Positions 52,320 to 61,585 are shown, counted from the stretch's first letter. The stretch: 64,000 nt of DNA from Pseudoalteromonas caenipelagi (GCF_013140855.1 NZ_JABBPG010000011.1:100889-164888); one strand, 5' to 3'. The notes: generated by a model not told the origin, from the letters alone. Made by a program: numbers and translations.

Positions 52320-53624
52320 ATGAGTTTATTTCCAAGAAGTGCCTTTGGGCAAACGGTGTTTTTTGTCGGGGCACTGCTGCTGTTAAATCAGATAGTCTCC
52401 TACATTACCGTCACACTTTATGTATTCAAGCCAACCTTCGAACAAGTTAACTTGATGCTAGCTAAGCAAGTTAAGACTGTTTTCATTGATTGGGAAAACG
52501 GGGGGGAGGTCAATGCTGAATTGTCGGAAAAGTTTTTCGAAATAACAGGCATTGAGGTGATGACACAGCGGCAGGCATATATCAATGGACTAGACCGAGC
52601 GAAAGAGTACAGTCTGTTGTCGAAAAGTATGTCGGAACAACTGAATGGTTCCGCACGTGTGCGCATTAGCCAAGGTGATCCAGTTGTCTATTGGGTAGAA
52701 GCGCCACAGGCACCAGGCTATTGGGTTAGAGTTCCTTTGACAGGACTAAGTGAAACCAAATTAGAGTTTCTCGTGTTTTATCTCTCAAGTATTGGCTTTT
52801 TAAGCGTATTGGGTGGATGGTGGTTTGCTCGCCACCTAAACAGGCCTTTGAAAGCGTTGCAAATGGCAGCTGGGCGCGTTGGCGTGGGGGACTTTTCTAC
52901 TCGTTTAGTAGAGCGAGGTTCTACAGAAGTCATAGAAGTAACACGTGCTTTTAATCAAATGTCAAAAGGAATTGCTGAACTAGAGAACGATCGTAGGCTG
53001 CTGATGGCGGGGGTGTCTCATGATCTGCGTACGCCTCTGACTCGTATACGTCTAGCAACAGAAATGATGGCAGATGAAGAGGATTATTTAAAAGAAGGTA
53101 TTATTGATGATATAGAAGATATGAACGCTATTATTGACCAGTTCATTGAATACCTTCGACATCATAACAGTGCAGAGATGTCTCCAGAGCACTTAAATGC
53201 GCTGGTTGAAGATGTGGTTCAAGCAGAGAAAAAGCATAAACGCACTATTCGCCTTTCAACGGCGGTAGAGGACCCTAGTGTATTGATGAATGCTGTAGCT
53301 TTAAAGCGTGTTTTGACCAATATGATAGAAAATGCCATACGCTATTCAGACGATGAAATTGAAGTTAGCACACACTACGAGCCCAAGGATAAAAATGTTG
53401 TCATTAAAGTCAAAGATCGAGGGCCCGGCATTCCTGAAAATGAGTTAGAAAGTGTGTTTGAACCATTTAAACAAGGTGATCAAGCGCGTGGTAGTGAAGG
53501 CAGTGGCTTAGGCTTGGCGATCATCAAGCGCATAGTGACGACCCATGGCGGTAAAGTTAGGCTCAAAAATAGACGTGAAGGGGGCCTCTGTGCGGAAGTT
53601 TTCTTGCCAGTACATAAGTCGTAG
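52320..53624 (+). CDS. envZ: Osmosensor histidine kinase EnvZ
   Basis: 434 aa: membrane helices at about 12-33 and 150-168 flanking a periplasmic region of about 115 residues, HAMP (about 170-222), dimerisation domain with phospho-H234 (GVSHDLRTPLTRIRLATEMM), and HATPase domain with N box NMIENAIRYS, KDRGPGIPE and GSGLGLAII. Sets the phosphorylation of OmpR. No strong Shine-Dalgarno is visible; the 9-bp gap suggests coupling with ompR. Confidence 0.96.
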   Translation: MSLFPRSAFGQTVFFVGALLLLNQIVSYITVTLYVFKPTFEQVNLMLAKQVKTVFIDWENGGEVNAELSEKFFEITGIEVMTQRQAYINGLDRAKEYSLLSKSMSEQLNGSARVRISQGDPVVYWVEAPQAPGYWVRVPLTGLSETKLEFLVFYLSSIGFLSVLGGWWFARHLNRPLKALQMAAGRVGVGDFSTRLVERGSTEVIEVTRAFNQMSKGIAELENDRRLLMAGVSHDLRTPLTRIRLATEMMADEEDYLKEGIIDDIEDMNAIIDQFIEYLRHHNSAEMSPEHLNALVEDVVQAEKKHKRTIRLSTAVEDPSVLMNAVALKRVLTNMIENAIRYSDDEIEVSTHYEPKDKNVVIKVKDRGPGIPENELESVFEPFKQGDQARGSEGSGLGLAIIKRIVTTHGGKVRLKNRREGGLCAEVFLPVHKS

Positions 53625-53647
53625 TCGCGTGACAGGTAATAAATAAA

Positions 53648-54412
53648 ATGAACAAACTAGTAGTATTGGGAGCTGGTTGGCTTGGTAAACCTTTGTGCCT
53701 AATGGCGAAAGAAAAAGGTTGGCAAGTAGAAGGCACTCGGACGCGGCCAGCTCATGAAGAAGGATACGAGCGGGTTTTTTGCCTTACAAACGATAAATTA
53801 CACAGCAATGTCTCTTTAGAAGATGCATGGTGGGTATGCGCAATTCCTCCACGTGCGAGACAAAAAGATAGTAACTACTTATCACTCCTCAATGAAGCGC
53901 TATCGCTTAGCAAAAAGTTGAACCGTAAGGGCTTTTTATTGTGCTCCAGTACTGGGGTTTATCCAAATGAAAATGGCAGGTATACAGAACAGTTTGATGT
54001 TCTTAGTAAGGATGTGAGCACTAGGCAAAATATCCTTGTGAGTGGCGAAAAACAGGTGCTGTCTGACGGGGGGAAGATACTTCGTTTGGCTGGATTGGTT
54101 GGCCCAAACAGAGAGCCAGGCCGCTTTGTTGCTGGTAAACAACTTTCCAGCTCGTCACAAGGCCTTGTGAACATGGTGCATCAGCAAGATGTGCTTAATG
54201 CAATTTTCTGTATTTTCGACAATTGGCTGCAAGCTGAAGATATTTACAATGTATGTCATCCAGAGCACCCAACACGGTTAAGTTACTATCAGGAAAAATG
54301 TGACAAGTGGGGCAGCCAAATGCCCATGTTCGCAAGTGATGAGCGAACTGAGCGAATTATCGATGGTAGCCGTATTAGTCAATTGGGTTTTAGCTATCAG
54401 TTTGATATATAA
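53648..54412 (+). CDS. NAD(P)-binding epimerase/dehydratase-like protein (YeeZ type)
   Basis: 254 aa, extended-SDR Rossmann fold with nucleotide-binding motif VVLGAGWLGKPL, then SSTGVYPN and LRLAGLVGPNREPGRF, which match the YeeZ-like group of sugar-nucleotide-epimerase relatives. The usual YxxxK catalytic pair is not evident, so the reaction is unclear. It lies 23 bp after envZ and may be co-transcribed with ompR-envZ; it converges with hutC. Confidence 0.8.
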   Translation: MNKLVVLGAGWLGKPLCLMAKEKGWQVEGTRTRPAHEEGYERVFCLTNDKLHSNVSLEDAWWVCAIPPRARQKDSNYLSLLNEALSLSKKLNRKGFLLCSSTGVYPNENGRYTEQFDVLSKDVSTRQNILVSGEKQVLSDGGKILRLAGLVGPNREPGRFVAGKQLSSSSQGLVNMVHQQDVLNAIFCIFDNWLQAEDIYNVCHPEHPTRLSYYQEKCDKWGSQMPMFASDERTERIIDGSRISQLGFSYQFDI

Positions 54413-54451
54413 GGTGCAGATATTTTAGTTACAACTAGCATCAATCTCGAC

Positions 54452-55171
54452 TTAGTAAGTGCGTTTGAATGTTAGATGGCCACCTAGGCGGTACTTACTG
54501 CCTGGGGATATTAATCTCGCGAAACTAACGATCCCCATTGACGACCAAGTTCGACGGATCACCTGCAAGCATGGCTCTTCATTAAATAAGCCCAGCCATT
54601 CGCACACTTCGGAATTAGGCATGATGGCTTCTACGGTATGCCTAGCTTCAGTTAATGGAGCGACTTTGGATAAATAGTCGTGAGGGGTCAAGGTATCGAA
54701 GTCCTGCTGTAGGTAGTCAGGCGCAAGTGCTGGATTAACAAATCGTTCCTCGACTTGAAGCGGCACATCATTTTCATTATGTAGCAGTACACTTCGGTAC
54801 ACTTGACTATCGATTTCAACACCCAGAGCAATGGCTATGGGCGCTAAAGCGGCAATAGATTCAAGAGATAAAATAGTACATGAATACAGATTATTTCGTT
54901 GCCGAACTTCATCGGCAATACTTTTTATCTCTAGTAGCGATGATTGTGATTTAAAGCTGGCAACGAAAGTGCCTAATCCTTGACTGCGAGTTAAGACTCC
55001 CGCATCGGTGAGTTCGCTTAGTGCACGGCGTGCTGTCATGCGACTAACGTTAAAATGATCGGCTAATTCATTTTCAGAAGGAACACGTTGATCTTCGAGC
55101 CAAATTCCTGCACGGATATTATTGATGATGTGCTGTTTAATTTGTGCAAATTTAGGAGCGGCATCAGTCAT
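54452..55171 (-). CDS. hutC: Histidine utilisation repressor HutC
   Basis: 239-aa GntR/HutC-family regulator: winged HTH at about 5-75 (RVPSENELADHFNVSRMTARRAL) and a UTRA ligand domain (about 90-235) that should bind urocanate. Represses the hut genes until histidine is degraded. ATG 55171 was chosen over the longer frame because MTDAAPKFAQIKQHI matches the family start. Divergent from hutI across a palindromic operator, so autoregulation is expected. Confidence 0.92.
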   Translation of the reverse strand: MTDAAPKFAQIKQHIINNIRAGIWLEDQRVPSENELADHFNVSRMTARRALSELTDAGVLTRSQGLGTFVASFKSQSSLLEIKSIADEVRQRNNLYSCTILSLESIAALAPIAIALGVEIDSQVYRSVLLHNENDVPLQVEERFVNPALAPDYLQQDFDTLTPHDYLSKVAPLTEARHTVEAIMPNSEVCEWLGLFNEEPCLQVIRRTWSSMGIVSFARLISPGSKYRLGGHLTFKRTY

Positions 55172-55219
55172 GTTAGTTACTCTGCTAGCAATCAATATTA
55201 ATAAACATGGCATACCTAT

Positions 55220-55248
55220 CTTGTATATACAAGCAAGCTTGCTACACT
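55220..55248 (+). promoter_or_regulatory. HutC operator and overlapping hutI promoter
   Basis: CTTGTATATACAAG (55220-55233) is a perfect 14-bp palindrome containing TGTA-N2-TACA, the core recognised by HutC proteins in pseudomonads. It overlaps a candidate -35 TTGTAT (55221-55226), 16 bp from -10 TACACT (55243-55248). Bound HutC would block hutI transcription directly. A second palindrome GCAAGCTTGC (55233-55242) abuts it in the spacer. Confidence 0.75.
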
Positions 55249-55279
55249 CGTAGCAATTTTATTATTTGATGAGGCCGTT

Positions 55280-56506
55280 ATGCTTGAAGTAGATTTAGTT
55301 ATCACCAATGTTAAGCTCGCCACCATGAACCCTGAGATACCTAATCCGTATGGTTTGGTGGAGCAGGGAGCCATTATGATAAAAAACGGTAAAATTGTTT
55401 GGGTGGGCCCACAAAGTGACATGCCACAATTTGATGCTTTAGCAACCCCTCTACATGACGGTAAAGGGCAACTAGTTACACCAGGGTTGATTGATTGTCA
55501 CACACATATTTTGTTTGCTGGAAATCGTGCTACAGAATTTGAGCAGCGTTTGAATGGTGTTTCTTATCAGCAGATTGCGCAAAATGGAGGCGGAATTGCC
55601 AGTACGGTAAGGGCTACCCGCCAAGCAGATATGGAAAGCTTATTTGTTGCAGGTAAAACGCGTCTTAATAGTTTGCTGCGAGAGGGAGTTACTACGGTTG
55701 AAAGCAAGTCGGGTTACGGATTAGATTGCGAAAATGAAATAAAACTACTGGAAGTCAATAAGCTGCTTAATGAGCATCATCCCGTTGATATTCAAAGCAC
55801 GTTTCTTGGTGCCCATGCTCTACCACCGGAGTATAAAGATAGCGCTGATGATTACATTGACTTGGTTTGCGAACAAATGTTGCCTTTAGTCGCTGAGCAA
55901 AATTTAGCGGTCGCTGTCGATGTCTTTTGCGAAAATGTTGGTTTCAGTTATGAGCAAACAAAAAAAGTATTCACCAAAGCGAAGCAATTAGGACTCAAAA
56001 TTAAATGCCATGCGGAGCAGCTCTCTAATCAACATGGCAGTGAATTAGTTGCTGAATTTTCGGGTTTATCGGCAGATCATATCGAATACCTAGATGAACA
56101 AGGTGTTATCGCCATGGCAAAAGCTGGTACAACTGCTGTAGTTTTACCTGGCGCATTTTACTTTTTGAGAGAAACGCAGTTACCGCCGATTGAGTTGCTA
56201 CGTAAACACCAAGTTCCTATGGCGATAGCCAGTGATTTCAACCCAGGAACTGCGCCGTTATGCTCACTTCGCTTAATGCTTAATATGGCTTGTACGCTAT
56301 TTAGAATGACGCCACTTGAGGCGCTGCAAGGGGTGACAATTCATGCCGCAAAAGCGCTCGGATTAAACGACAGAGGCATGCTCAAAGAAGGTCTGCGAGC
56401 TGATATAGCACTTTGGGATATAGAGCACCCGGCACAATTAAGTTACCAATTTGGTGTGAGCGACCTGTCAAATTTATGGATCTCGGGTAAACTTATTCAG
56501 TATTAA
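55280..56506 (+). CDS. hutI: Imidazolonepropionase
   Basis: Third step of histidine degradation: hydrolyses imidazolone propionate to formiminoglutamate. 408 aa, amidohydrolase fold with metal ligands in DCHTHILFAG, KCHAEQLSN and ASDFNPGTAP, all characteristic of HutI. GAGG is 5 nt before the ATG. Followed 22 bp later by a GGDEF/EAL-like gene. hutH and hutU, the first two steps, are not in the window. Confidence 0.96.
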   Translation: MLEVDLVITNVKLATMNPEIPNPYGLVEQGAIMIKNGKIVWVGPQSDMPQFDALATPLHDGKGQLVTPGLIDCHTHILFAGNRATEFEQRLNGVSYQQIAQNGGGIASTVRATRQADMESLFVAGKTRLNSLLREGVTTVESKSGYGLDCENEIKLLEVNKLLNEHHPVDIQSTFLGAHALPPEYKDSADDYIDLVCEQMLPLVAEQNLAVAVDVFCENVGFSYEQTKKVFTKAKQLGLKIKCHAEQLSNQHGSELVAEFSGLSADHIEYLDEQGVIAMAKAGTTAVVLPGAFYFLRETQLPPIELLRKHQVPMAIASDFNPGTAPLCSLRLMLNMACTLFRMTPLEALQGVTIHAAKALGLNDRGMLKEGLRADIALWDIEHPAQLSYQFGVSDLSNLWISGKLIQY

Positions 56507-56528
56507 CAGACCTTAAAATGGTAAGCAG

Positions 56529-58292
56529 GTGCTAGCACAGTCATCTACATGGTTTACCTCTTTTTTATCTTCAACGGCACATTCCGTGTCGTTGTTTGAT
56601 CCCCTCGCAATAGGCGGAATTGCAACTGCAGGTATGATGCTATGCATCGTTACCAAAGAAGTATTGTTAAAAGGTCTGCATGCGACTCTGTGCACTATTG
56701 CGTGTCTATTGCTACTTTCAAACGTCCCAATGGCGATGTTTATGCTAGCCATCGTTTTTGCTATTTATCTTGCTTATTCTTTTTCATTTTCTGTCTCTGT
56801 CTCGTGGGTGAGTAAATTAGTCGCCGGAAGTATTTGTATTTACGTCATTTTTTTAAGTGGTTATTTATTGTTTCAATGGCCGGTAAATTTTGCAGCACTT
56901 GGACTATTTCCTATTTATTTTGGATTGCTGTATGCCACGTGGCTTGAATCACAAATGAAGCCGCAAGCAGATTCAACTAAGAATAAATCATTTGGTAATG
57001 AGCTTGGCATTCCCAATCGGGCAAGCTTGAGGTTAGCCTATGAAGAGCAAAGAAGACTAGACCCAGGACCCGCCATACTTGTTGTTGTATTTTTAGAGGG
57101 CATTGAGCAAGTTAATATTCACCTAGGGAGAGAATTTGGAGACACTCTGTTGGCTGAGTCTGCAAATAGAATCCAGCAACAATTGAATAATAGAGACATA
57201 TTTCCAATTCCCAATGGCAACTCGGTTAGTCGGTTAGCTCATCTAGGTGGGCTACATTTTGCTTTTGTATGTCGTTTAGGGCGTTTTGAATATCTCCATG
57301 AACAGTTAATTGACGATGTTTTATTGTGCATTGCCAAGCCATTCCATGTGGGTAGTTGTACATTAGAAATTTCAGCCAGAGCGAGTTACGTCAATTGTGA
57401 CGAAGAGTTGGGCCAGTTTGATAGCCTGATAGCTTGTGGTTATTTAGCGCTTGATAAATTACCAAAGCAATCTATGTGTGCTTATCAACAGCAGATGCAA
57501 ATAAGTCAAGTTGAACTGCAGGCGAGATTAAGAGAGCTGGCAAATATAAAAATAGAAGAAGAGTTAGAGATATTTTTCCAGCCTGCGTTTTCACAGCAAA
57601 GCGGTAAAATTGCATACTTAGAACTTTTACTACGTTGGCAGCACCCAAAATTGGGATTACTCAATGCTGAAAGCTTTATCGAAGATATTCGCTTAGCTGG
57701 GCTTGCGTTACCAGTTGCACGGTTTGTGATTGAGCGAGCAGCTGAATTAGCGATGGCTTTAAAAATGGAAGAGCTACAAGTGCCTTTAAACATCAATATA
57801 TTTGGTCAAGAAATGCTGCAGCAAGACTTTCTTAGCTTTATGGATCACATTTTATTGGAGCACTACTTACAAGCTGGAGAAATCTTATTAGAATTTCCAG
57901 CTCAATTGTTTATCGATGTTGAGCAGCAAACGTTGTCTCGTATTGAACAGTTAAGACAGCTTGGGGTCCATATTGGCATTGATGGGTTTGGACAAACGCC
58001 TATTCAGCTAAATCGATTATCTGAGTTACAAGTCGATTTTATTAAGTTATCTGCGCAGCTCACAGCGCAACCGCAACCCGATGGTGCCCAAGCTATCTTC
58101 AAAAGTCTTGTTGCGATGCAGCAACAAAGAGGTCTACAAGTGATTTGTGAGGGAATTGAAAGTAACGCGCAGTTAGAATTTGCAAAACAACTTGAATGCG
58201 ATGCTGTGCAGGGGCATTATTTAGCACAGCCCATGAGCAGTAAAGGTGTCATGGGCTGGCTACAGCAATGGCAAGCTAAAGATAATGATTAA
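56529..58292 (+). CDS. Membrane protein with degenerate GGDEF and EAL domains
   Basis: 587 aa: about four to five membrane helices in residues 20-140, degenerate GGDEF domain (about 155-310; GGLHF replaces GGDEF) and EAL-like domain (about 335-580). In the latter EAL is ELL, DDFG is DGFG and the NLS stretch is NINIFG, although Glu (CEGIES), Lys (DFIKLS) and Gln (VQGHYLAQP) remain. Loss of the second metal Asp suggests it no longer cleaves c-di-GMP and instead binds it or a partner. Start GTG with a weak ribosome-binding site, 22 bp after hutI and probably in its operon. Overlaps the convergent hutG-like gene by 4 bp. Confidence 0.85.
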   Translation: MLAQSSTWFTSFLSSTAHSVSLFDPLAIGGIATAGMMLCIVTKEVLLKGLHATLCTIACLLLLSNVPMAMFMLAIVFAIYLAYSFSFSVSVSWVSKLVAGSICIYVIFLSGYLLFQWPVNFAALGLFPIYFGLLYATWLESQMKPQADSTKNKSFGNELGIPNRASLRLAYEEQRRLDPGPAILVVVFLEGIEQVNIHLGREFGDTLLAESANRIQQQLNNRDIFPIPNGNSVSRLAHLGGLHFAFVCRLGRFEYLHEQLIDDVLLCIAKPFHVGSCTLEISARASYVNCDEELGQFDSLIACGYLALDKLPKQSMCAYQQQMQISQVELQARLRELANIKIEEELEIFFQPAFSQQSGKIAYLELLLRWQHPKLGLLNAESFIEDIRLAGLALPVARFVIERAAELAMALKMEELQVPLNINIFGQEMLQQDFLSFMDHILLEHYLQAGEILLEFPAQLFIDVEQQTLSRIEQLRQLGVHIGIDGFGQTPIQLNRLSELQVDFIKLSAQLTAQPQPDGAQAIFKSLVAMQQQRGLQVICEGIESNAQLEFAKQLECDAVQGHYLAQPMSSKGVMGWLQQWQAKDND

Positions 58293-59344
58293 ACTTTTTG
58301 CTTCTTAGCTCTTAGGTAGCTACAAACTAAACCACTAAGAACTTGCCCAGCTTCAAGCATCCCTTGCATAACTCCTTGAGGATGATTACCAGGGGCGGCC
58401 TCACAGAGGTGTAAATACCGAGCATTTGCTTGCTGTGCGCTCAGATAAACAAAATGCTCTGCATCACTGACACTAAAGCCACAGTTAGTAAAAGCACTAA
58501 CTGGCATGTAGCTAATGCTATCAACATCCACTTCTACACCTAAAGGCGCGTTGTCGGTGAATCGTTGTAGTCCAACTTCACATGCTTGCGTTAAAGAGAA
58601 TGTGCGGCTGACTAAAATATCTTGGTAACTAACGTAACTATATTTGGCTTCACGTAGCGCGTTTAATATAGCTTGATTATTTTTTTGCTCATGTAATCCC
58701 ACAACATGATAGTCGCTAAGATAGCCATGCTGATGAGCATAATGAAAGCCATTTCCGCTATGACGCCCCTCTAGCGCCCTAAAATCGGCGTGAGGGTCAA
58801 AATTAATCGCATGACAGGCTTCGTTAAATGTTTCTGATAAAGCTTTCAATATACCATAACAATTATTATGCCCACCGCCTATTACAATGGGCTCTAAACC
58901 AGCGGCAAAAACCTTACTTAGTACATTTGCTATTCGTTCATCAAGCTGCTCACATAGCTGTCTTAGTGAACTTAATTGTTCAGGTTTTGTGTTATCCAGG
59001 TTTGTACTTTGCGCTTGTAAGTCAGCACAGTCTATCTCGCCTAGCAGTAGTACATTATTAGGGGTTAAAAGGTCGTTAGAGGGTAAATTTAAAAAGCGCT
59101 GTAAAAATGCCTGCCAACCTAAGGTCGCGCCTCCTTTACCACAATTAGCTCTTGGCCCAAAATCTTCATTAATACCAACTAACACATACTTGATACCAAA
59201 TGCGGCAGCATCCTTAAGTGCAGCATCAAGATCAGCGTTAGGATCCAAAAAGGAAAGAGATTGCCAGTAGCGAAGTTCATTGTCTCTGCTGGTTGTGAGG
59301 CTGTTCACATCAGCCTCACCATAGACGTGTAAGTAATCTCTCAT
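58289..59344 (-). CDS. hutG: Formimidoylglutamase-like arginase-family hydrolase
   Basis: 351-aa arginase/ureohydrolase fold. Metal-ligand motifs are present but altered from arginase: GGGHNN for GGDHS, NFDPHADFR for DAHxD, and VEVDVDSI for SxDxDxxDP. The last step of one histidine pathway converts formiminoglutamate to glutamate and formamide; this role is inferred from the nearby hutI and hutC. It is on the opposite strand from hutI, only 5 bp after rraA, with no Shine-Dalgarno of its own. Another ureohydrolase activity is possible. Confidence 0.8.
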   Translation of the reverse strand: MRDYLHVYGEADVNSLTTSRDNELRYWQSLSFLDPNADLDAALKDAAAFGIKYVLVGINEDFGPRANCGKGGATLGWQAFLQRFLNLPSNDLLTPNNVLLLGEIDCADLQAQSTNLDNTKPEQLSSLRQLCEQLDERIANVLSKVFAAGLEPIVIGGGHNNCYGILKALSETFNEACHAINFDPHADFRALEGRHSGNGFHYAHQHGYLSDYHVVGLHEQKNNQAILNALREAKYSYVSYQDILVSRTFSLTQACEVGLQRFTDNAPLGVEVDVDSISYMPVSAFTNCGFSVSDAEHFVYLSAQQANARYLHLCEAAPGNHPQGVMQGMLEAGQVLSGLVCSYLRAKKQKV

Positions 59345-59349
59345 AAAGG

Positions 59350-59850
59350 TTACGCTTGTTCTTCTTGTTCCAAAAGTAACTCTTCAGCAGAAATGATGAT
59401 ACCGGTGCTATCTGCATACAAAAAATCATCTTCAAAAAATGACACACCGGCAAAATTAACAGGAATACCTTGTTCGCCTGAGCCTTCACTATCTGCGGCA
59501 ACAGGAATCGAAGCTATCGCCTGAATACCTATGTCGCATTCTTCCAATTCATCGACGTGACGAACCGCACCATAAACGATTATCCCTTGCCAATTGTTTT
59601 CCATCGCAAGTTCAGCAAGATCGATATCAATCAGCGCACGTCGTGTAGAGCCACCCCCATCTATTAATAGAATGCGTTCAGTTCCATCTTGCTCAAGTAC
59701 ACTTTGAATAAGCTCGTTATTTTCAAAACATTTAATGGTAGTAATGCGGCCACTGAATGACGCTTGGCCTCCGAAGTTAATGAACATAGGTTCGAGTACG
59801 TCAACAACATCAGCAAAGTGGTCACATAAATCCGAAGTGCTGTAATCCAT
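59350..59850 (-). CDS. rraA: Ribonuclease E activity regulator RraA
   Basis: 166 aa. Binds RNase E and inhibits its processing of mRNA. Characteristic stretches: MDYSTSDLCDHFADVVDVLEP, the GGGSTRRALI loop and IIVYGAVRHVDELEE. A Glu-rich C terminus (EELLLEQEEQA) follows. AGGATA lies 8 nt before the ATG. Unlike E. coli, where it follows menA, it is here the upstream partner of the hutG-like gene. Confidence 0.95.
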   Translation of the reverse strand: MDYSTSDLCDHFADVVDVLEPMFINFGGQASFSGRITTIKCFENNELIQSVLEQDGTERILLIDGGGSTRRALIDIDLAELAMENNWQGIIVYGAVRHVDELEECDIGIQAIASIPVAADSEGSGEQGIPVNFAGVSFFEDDFLYADSTGIIISAEELLLEQEEQA

Positions 59851-60014
59851 AACTATTATCCTCTGAAAATAACATAAGTCAGGGTCAGTATACTCCCATA
59901 TATCACCTTAGCAATGGCAAACAGTAACTTACATATTAGTGTCTTAAAATTGTCACGGTTTTGTTATTTAGCTCTTCTATGCTGAATTTATCTACAGTAA
60001 GTAAGTTGAGTATC

Positions 60015-60536
60015 ATGAAAGGCAAACTAGCACAGCTTGACACAGCTTTATATTTTGCGGTTTTTACCCCTAGCCCAAAGCATTGGTGGCGTATGGTTGC
60101 GTTAGGTTTGTCCAAAAGCGGTAATGGTGGCTTGTATGTACTATTAGCGATTGGTTGCGCTATTTTCTTAGAGCAGTTAGGTCAGACGTTTGCAATAACG
60201 GCGGTATTAGCATTTGCTTTGGAGCGGCCAATTTATTTTTATCTAAAAAAGCGTATTGCGCGGGTGCGACCGTGTGATTGCTTTTCACAAAAAGCGCTGC
60301 TAACGCCAGGTGATAAATTCAGTTTGCCCTCAGGTCATAGTGCAGGAGCATGGCTATATGCTACGTGTTTAGCAGAGCACCTTCCTATTTTGTCAGTACC
60401 TCTTTTGATTTGGGCTTCGGGTGTATCGTTATCAAGAGTTGTCGTTGGTGTGCATTATCCATTGGATGTGGTTGTCGGAGCCCTTATGGGAGTTGGCTGT
60501 GCAAGTTTAGCAATAGGGTTAGTAGGAATGCTATGA
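60015..60536 (+). CDS. PAP2-family membrane phosphatase
   Basis: 173 aa with about five membrane helices. The three phosphatase signature motifs are complete: KKRIARVRPCD, PSGHSAG and SRVVVGVHYPLDVVVGA. Likely acts on a lipid phosphate such as undecaprenyl pyrophosphate or phosphatidylglycerophosphate. ATG 60015 follows TTGAG; upstream frames lack support. Its stop overlaps the glycosyltransferase start as ATGA, so the pair is coupled. Confidence 0.85.
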   Translation: MKGKLAQLDTALYFAVFTPSPKHWWRMVALGLSKSGNGGLYVLLAIGCAIFLEQLGQTFAITAVLAFALERPIYFYLKKRIARVRPCDCFSQKALLTPGDKFSLPSGHSAGAWLYATCLAEHLPILSVPLLIWASGVSLSRVVVGVHYPLDVVVGALMGVGCASLAIGLVGML

Positions 60537-61585
60537 AAATACTGTATGGAGTACAAGGAACAGGAAATGGTCATACAACAAGGGCGCGGATCATGGCGGC
60601 TTGTTTTGCACAGCTAGGTGTTGAAGTCGATTATTTGTTTTCGGGAAGGCCAAAAGACAAATACTTTGATATGGATATATTTGGCGATTACCAAAGTCGA
60701 GATGGTTTGAGCTTTTCAACACAAAGCGGACAAGTAAACAAATTAGACACGCTAAAAAAACTTAAATTGAGCCAGTTGTATCAAGATATACGCCATCTTG
60801 ATGTCTCTAGTTACGATTTAATTTTTAATGATTTTGAGCCGATAACAGCTTGGGCTGGTAAATTAGCAAAAGTGCCTGTTATTGCGATGAGCCATCAAGC
60901 ATCCTTTTTATTTTCTGAAGTGCCGGTAGAAGGTGCGGGTTTTTTGAAGCGTACACTATTGAAAAATTTTGCACCGGCCAACATCCATTTGGGTGTACAT
61001 TGGCAGCCGTTCGCGAAAAATATTATTCCACCTTTTATACCCTATCAATTGCCTGACAAATTATGCCAGTCGGTGGCCAATAAAGTGTTAGTTTATTTAC
61101 CTTTTGAAGAACTGGATAGAGTTATTGAGCTGCTACAAGACTTTCCTGATAAAGAATTCTATTGCTATCACCCAAATGCACAGAATCAGTCTTTGGCTAA
61201 CATACACCTTCGAACACCAAGTCGAGATGGCTTTTTAAAAGACCTAGCAAATACCAGTGGTATAGTTGCTAATGCAGGCTTTGAGCTTTCTAGCGAAGCG
61301 ATGAAGTTTGGTAAAAAATTACTGTTAAAGCCACTGAGTGGTCAGTTTGAACAATTAAGTAACGCTGTGACACTAGAGCGCATGGGGCGTGCTAAAGTTA
61401 TGCACTATCTTAGTTCAAATGCATTGGAAGAATTTTTAGAATTACCTATGGTTGAAGCGGTAGATTTTCCATCAGATCCCACTCCGCTTATACAATGGCT
61501 AGTCAATGGGCAATGGTCTGATATTGAAAAGTTACATCACCAACTATGGCAATCTGTAAATTATAAAATGCTGAAGGCAGCGTAA
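60533..61585 (+). CDS. MJ1255/VC2487-type glycosyltransferase
   Basis: 350 aa, GT-B-like fold. N-terminal MKILYGVQGTGNGHTTRAR carries the Gly-rich motif of the family; NAGFELSSEAMKFGKKLL and a preceding SGIVA stretch form the nucleotide-sugar site in the second half. Donor and acceptor are unknown. Coupled to the PAP2 phosphatase, which suggests the two act on the same glycolipid or lipid-linked intermediate. Confidence 0.8.
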   Translation: MKILYGVQGTGNGHTTRARIMAACFAQLGVEVDYLFSGRPKDKYFDMDIFGDYQSRDGLSFSTQSGQVNKLDTLKKLKLSQLYQDIRHLDVSSYDLIFNDFEPITAWAGKLAKVPVIAMSHQASFLFSEVPVEGAGFLKRTLLKNFAPANIHLGVHWQPFAKNIIPPFIPYQLPDKLCQSVANKVLVYLPFEELDRVIELLQDFPDKEFYCYHPNAQNQSLANIHLRTPSRDGFLKDLANTSGIVANAGFELSSEAMKFGKKLLLKPLSGQFEQLSNAVTLERMGRAKVMHYLSSNALEEFLELPMVEAVDFPSDPTPLIQWLVNGQWSDIEKLHHQLWQSVNYKMLKAA

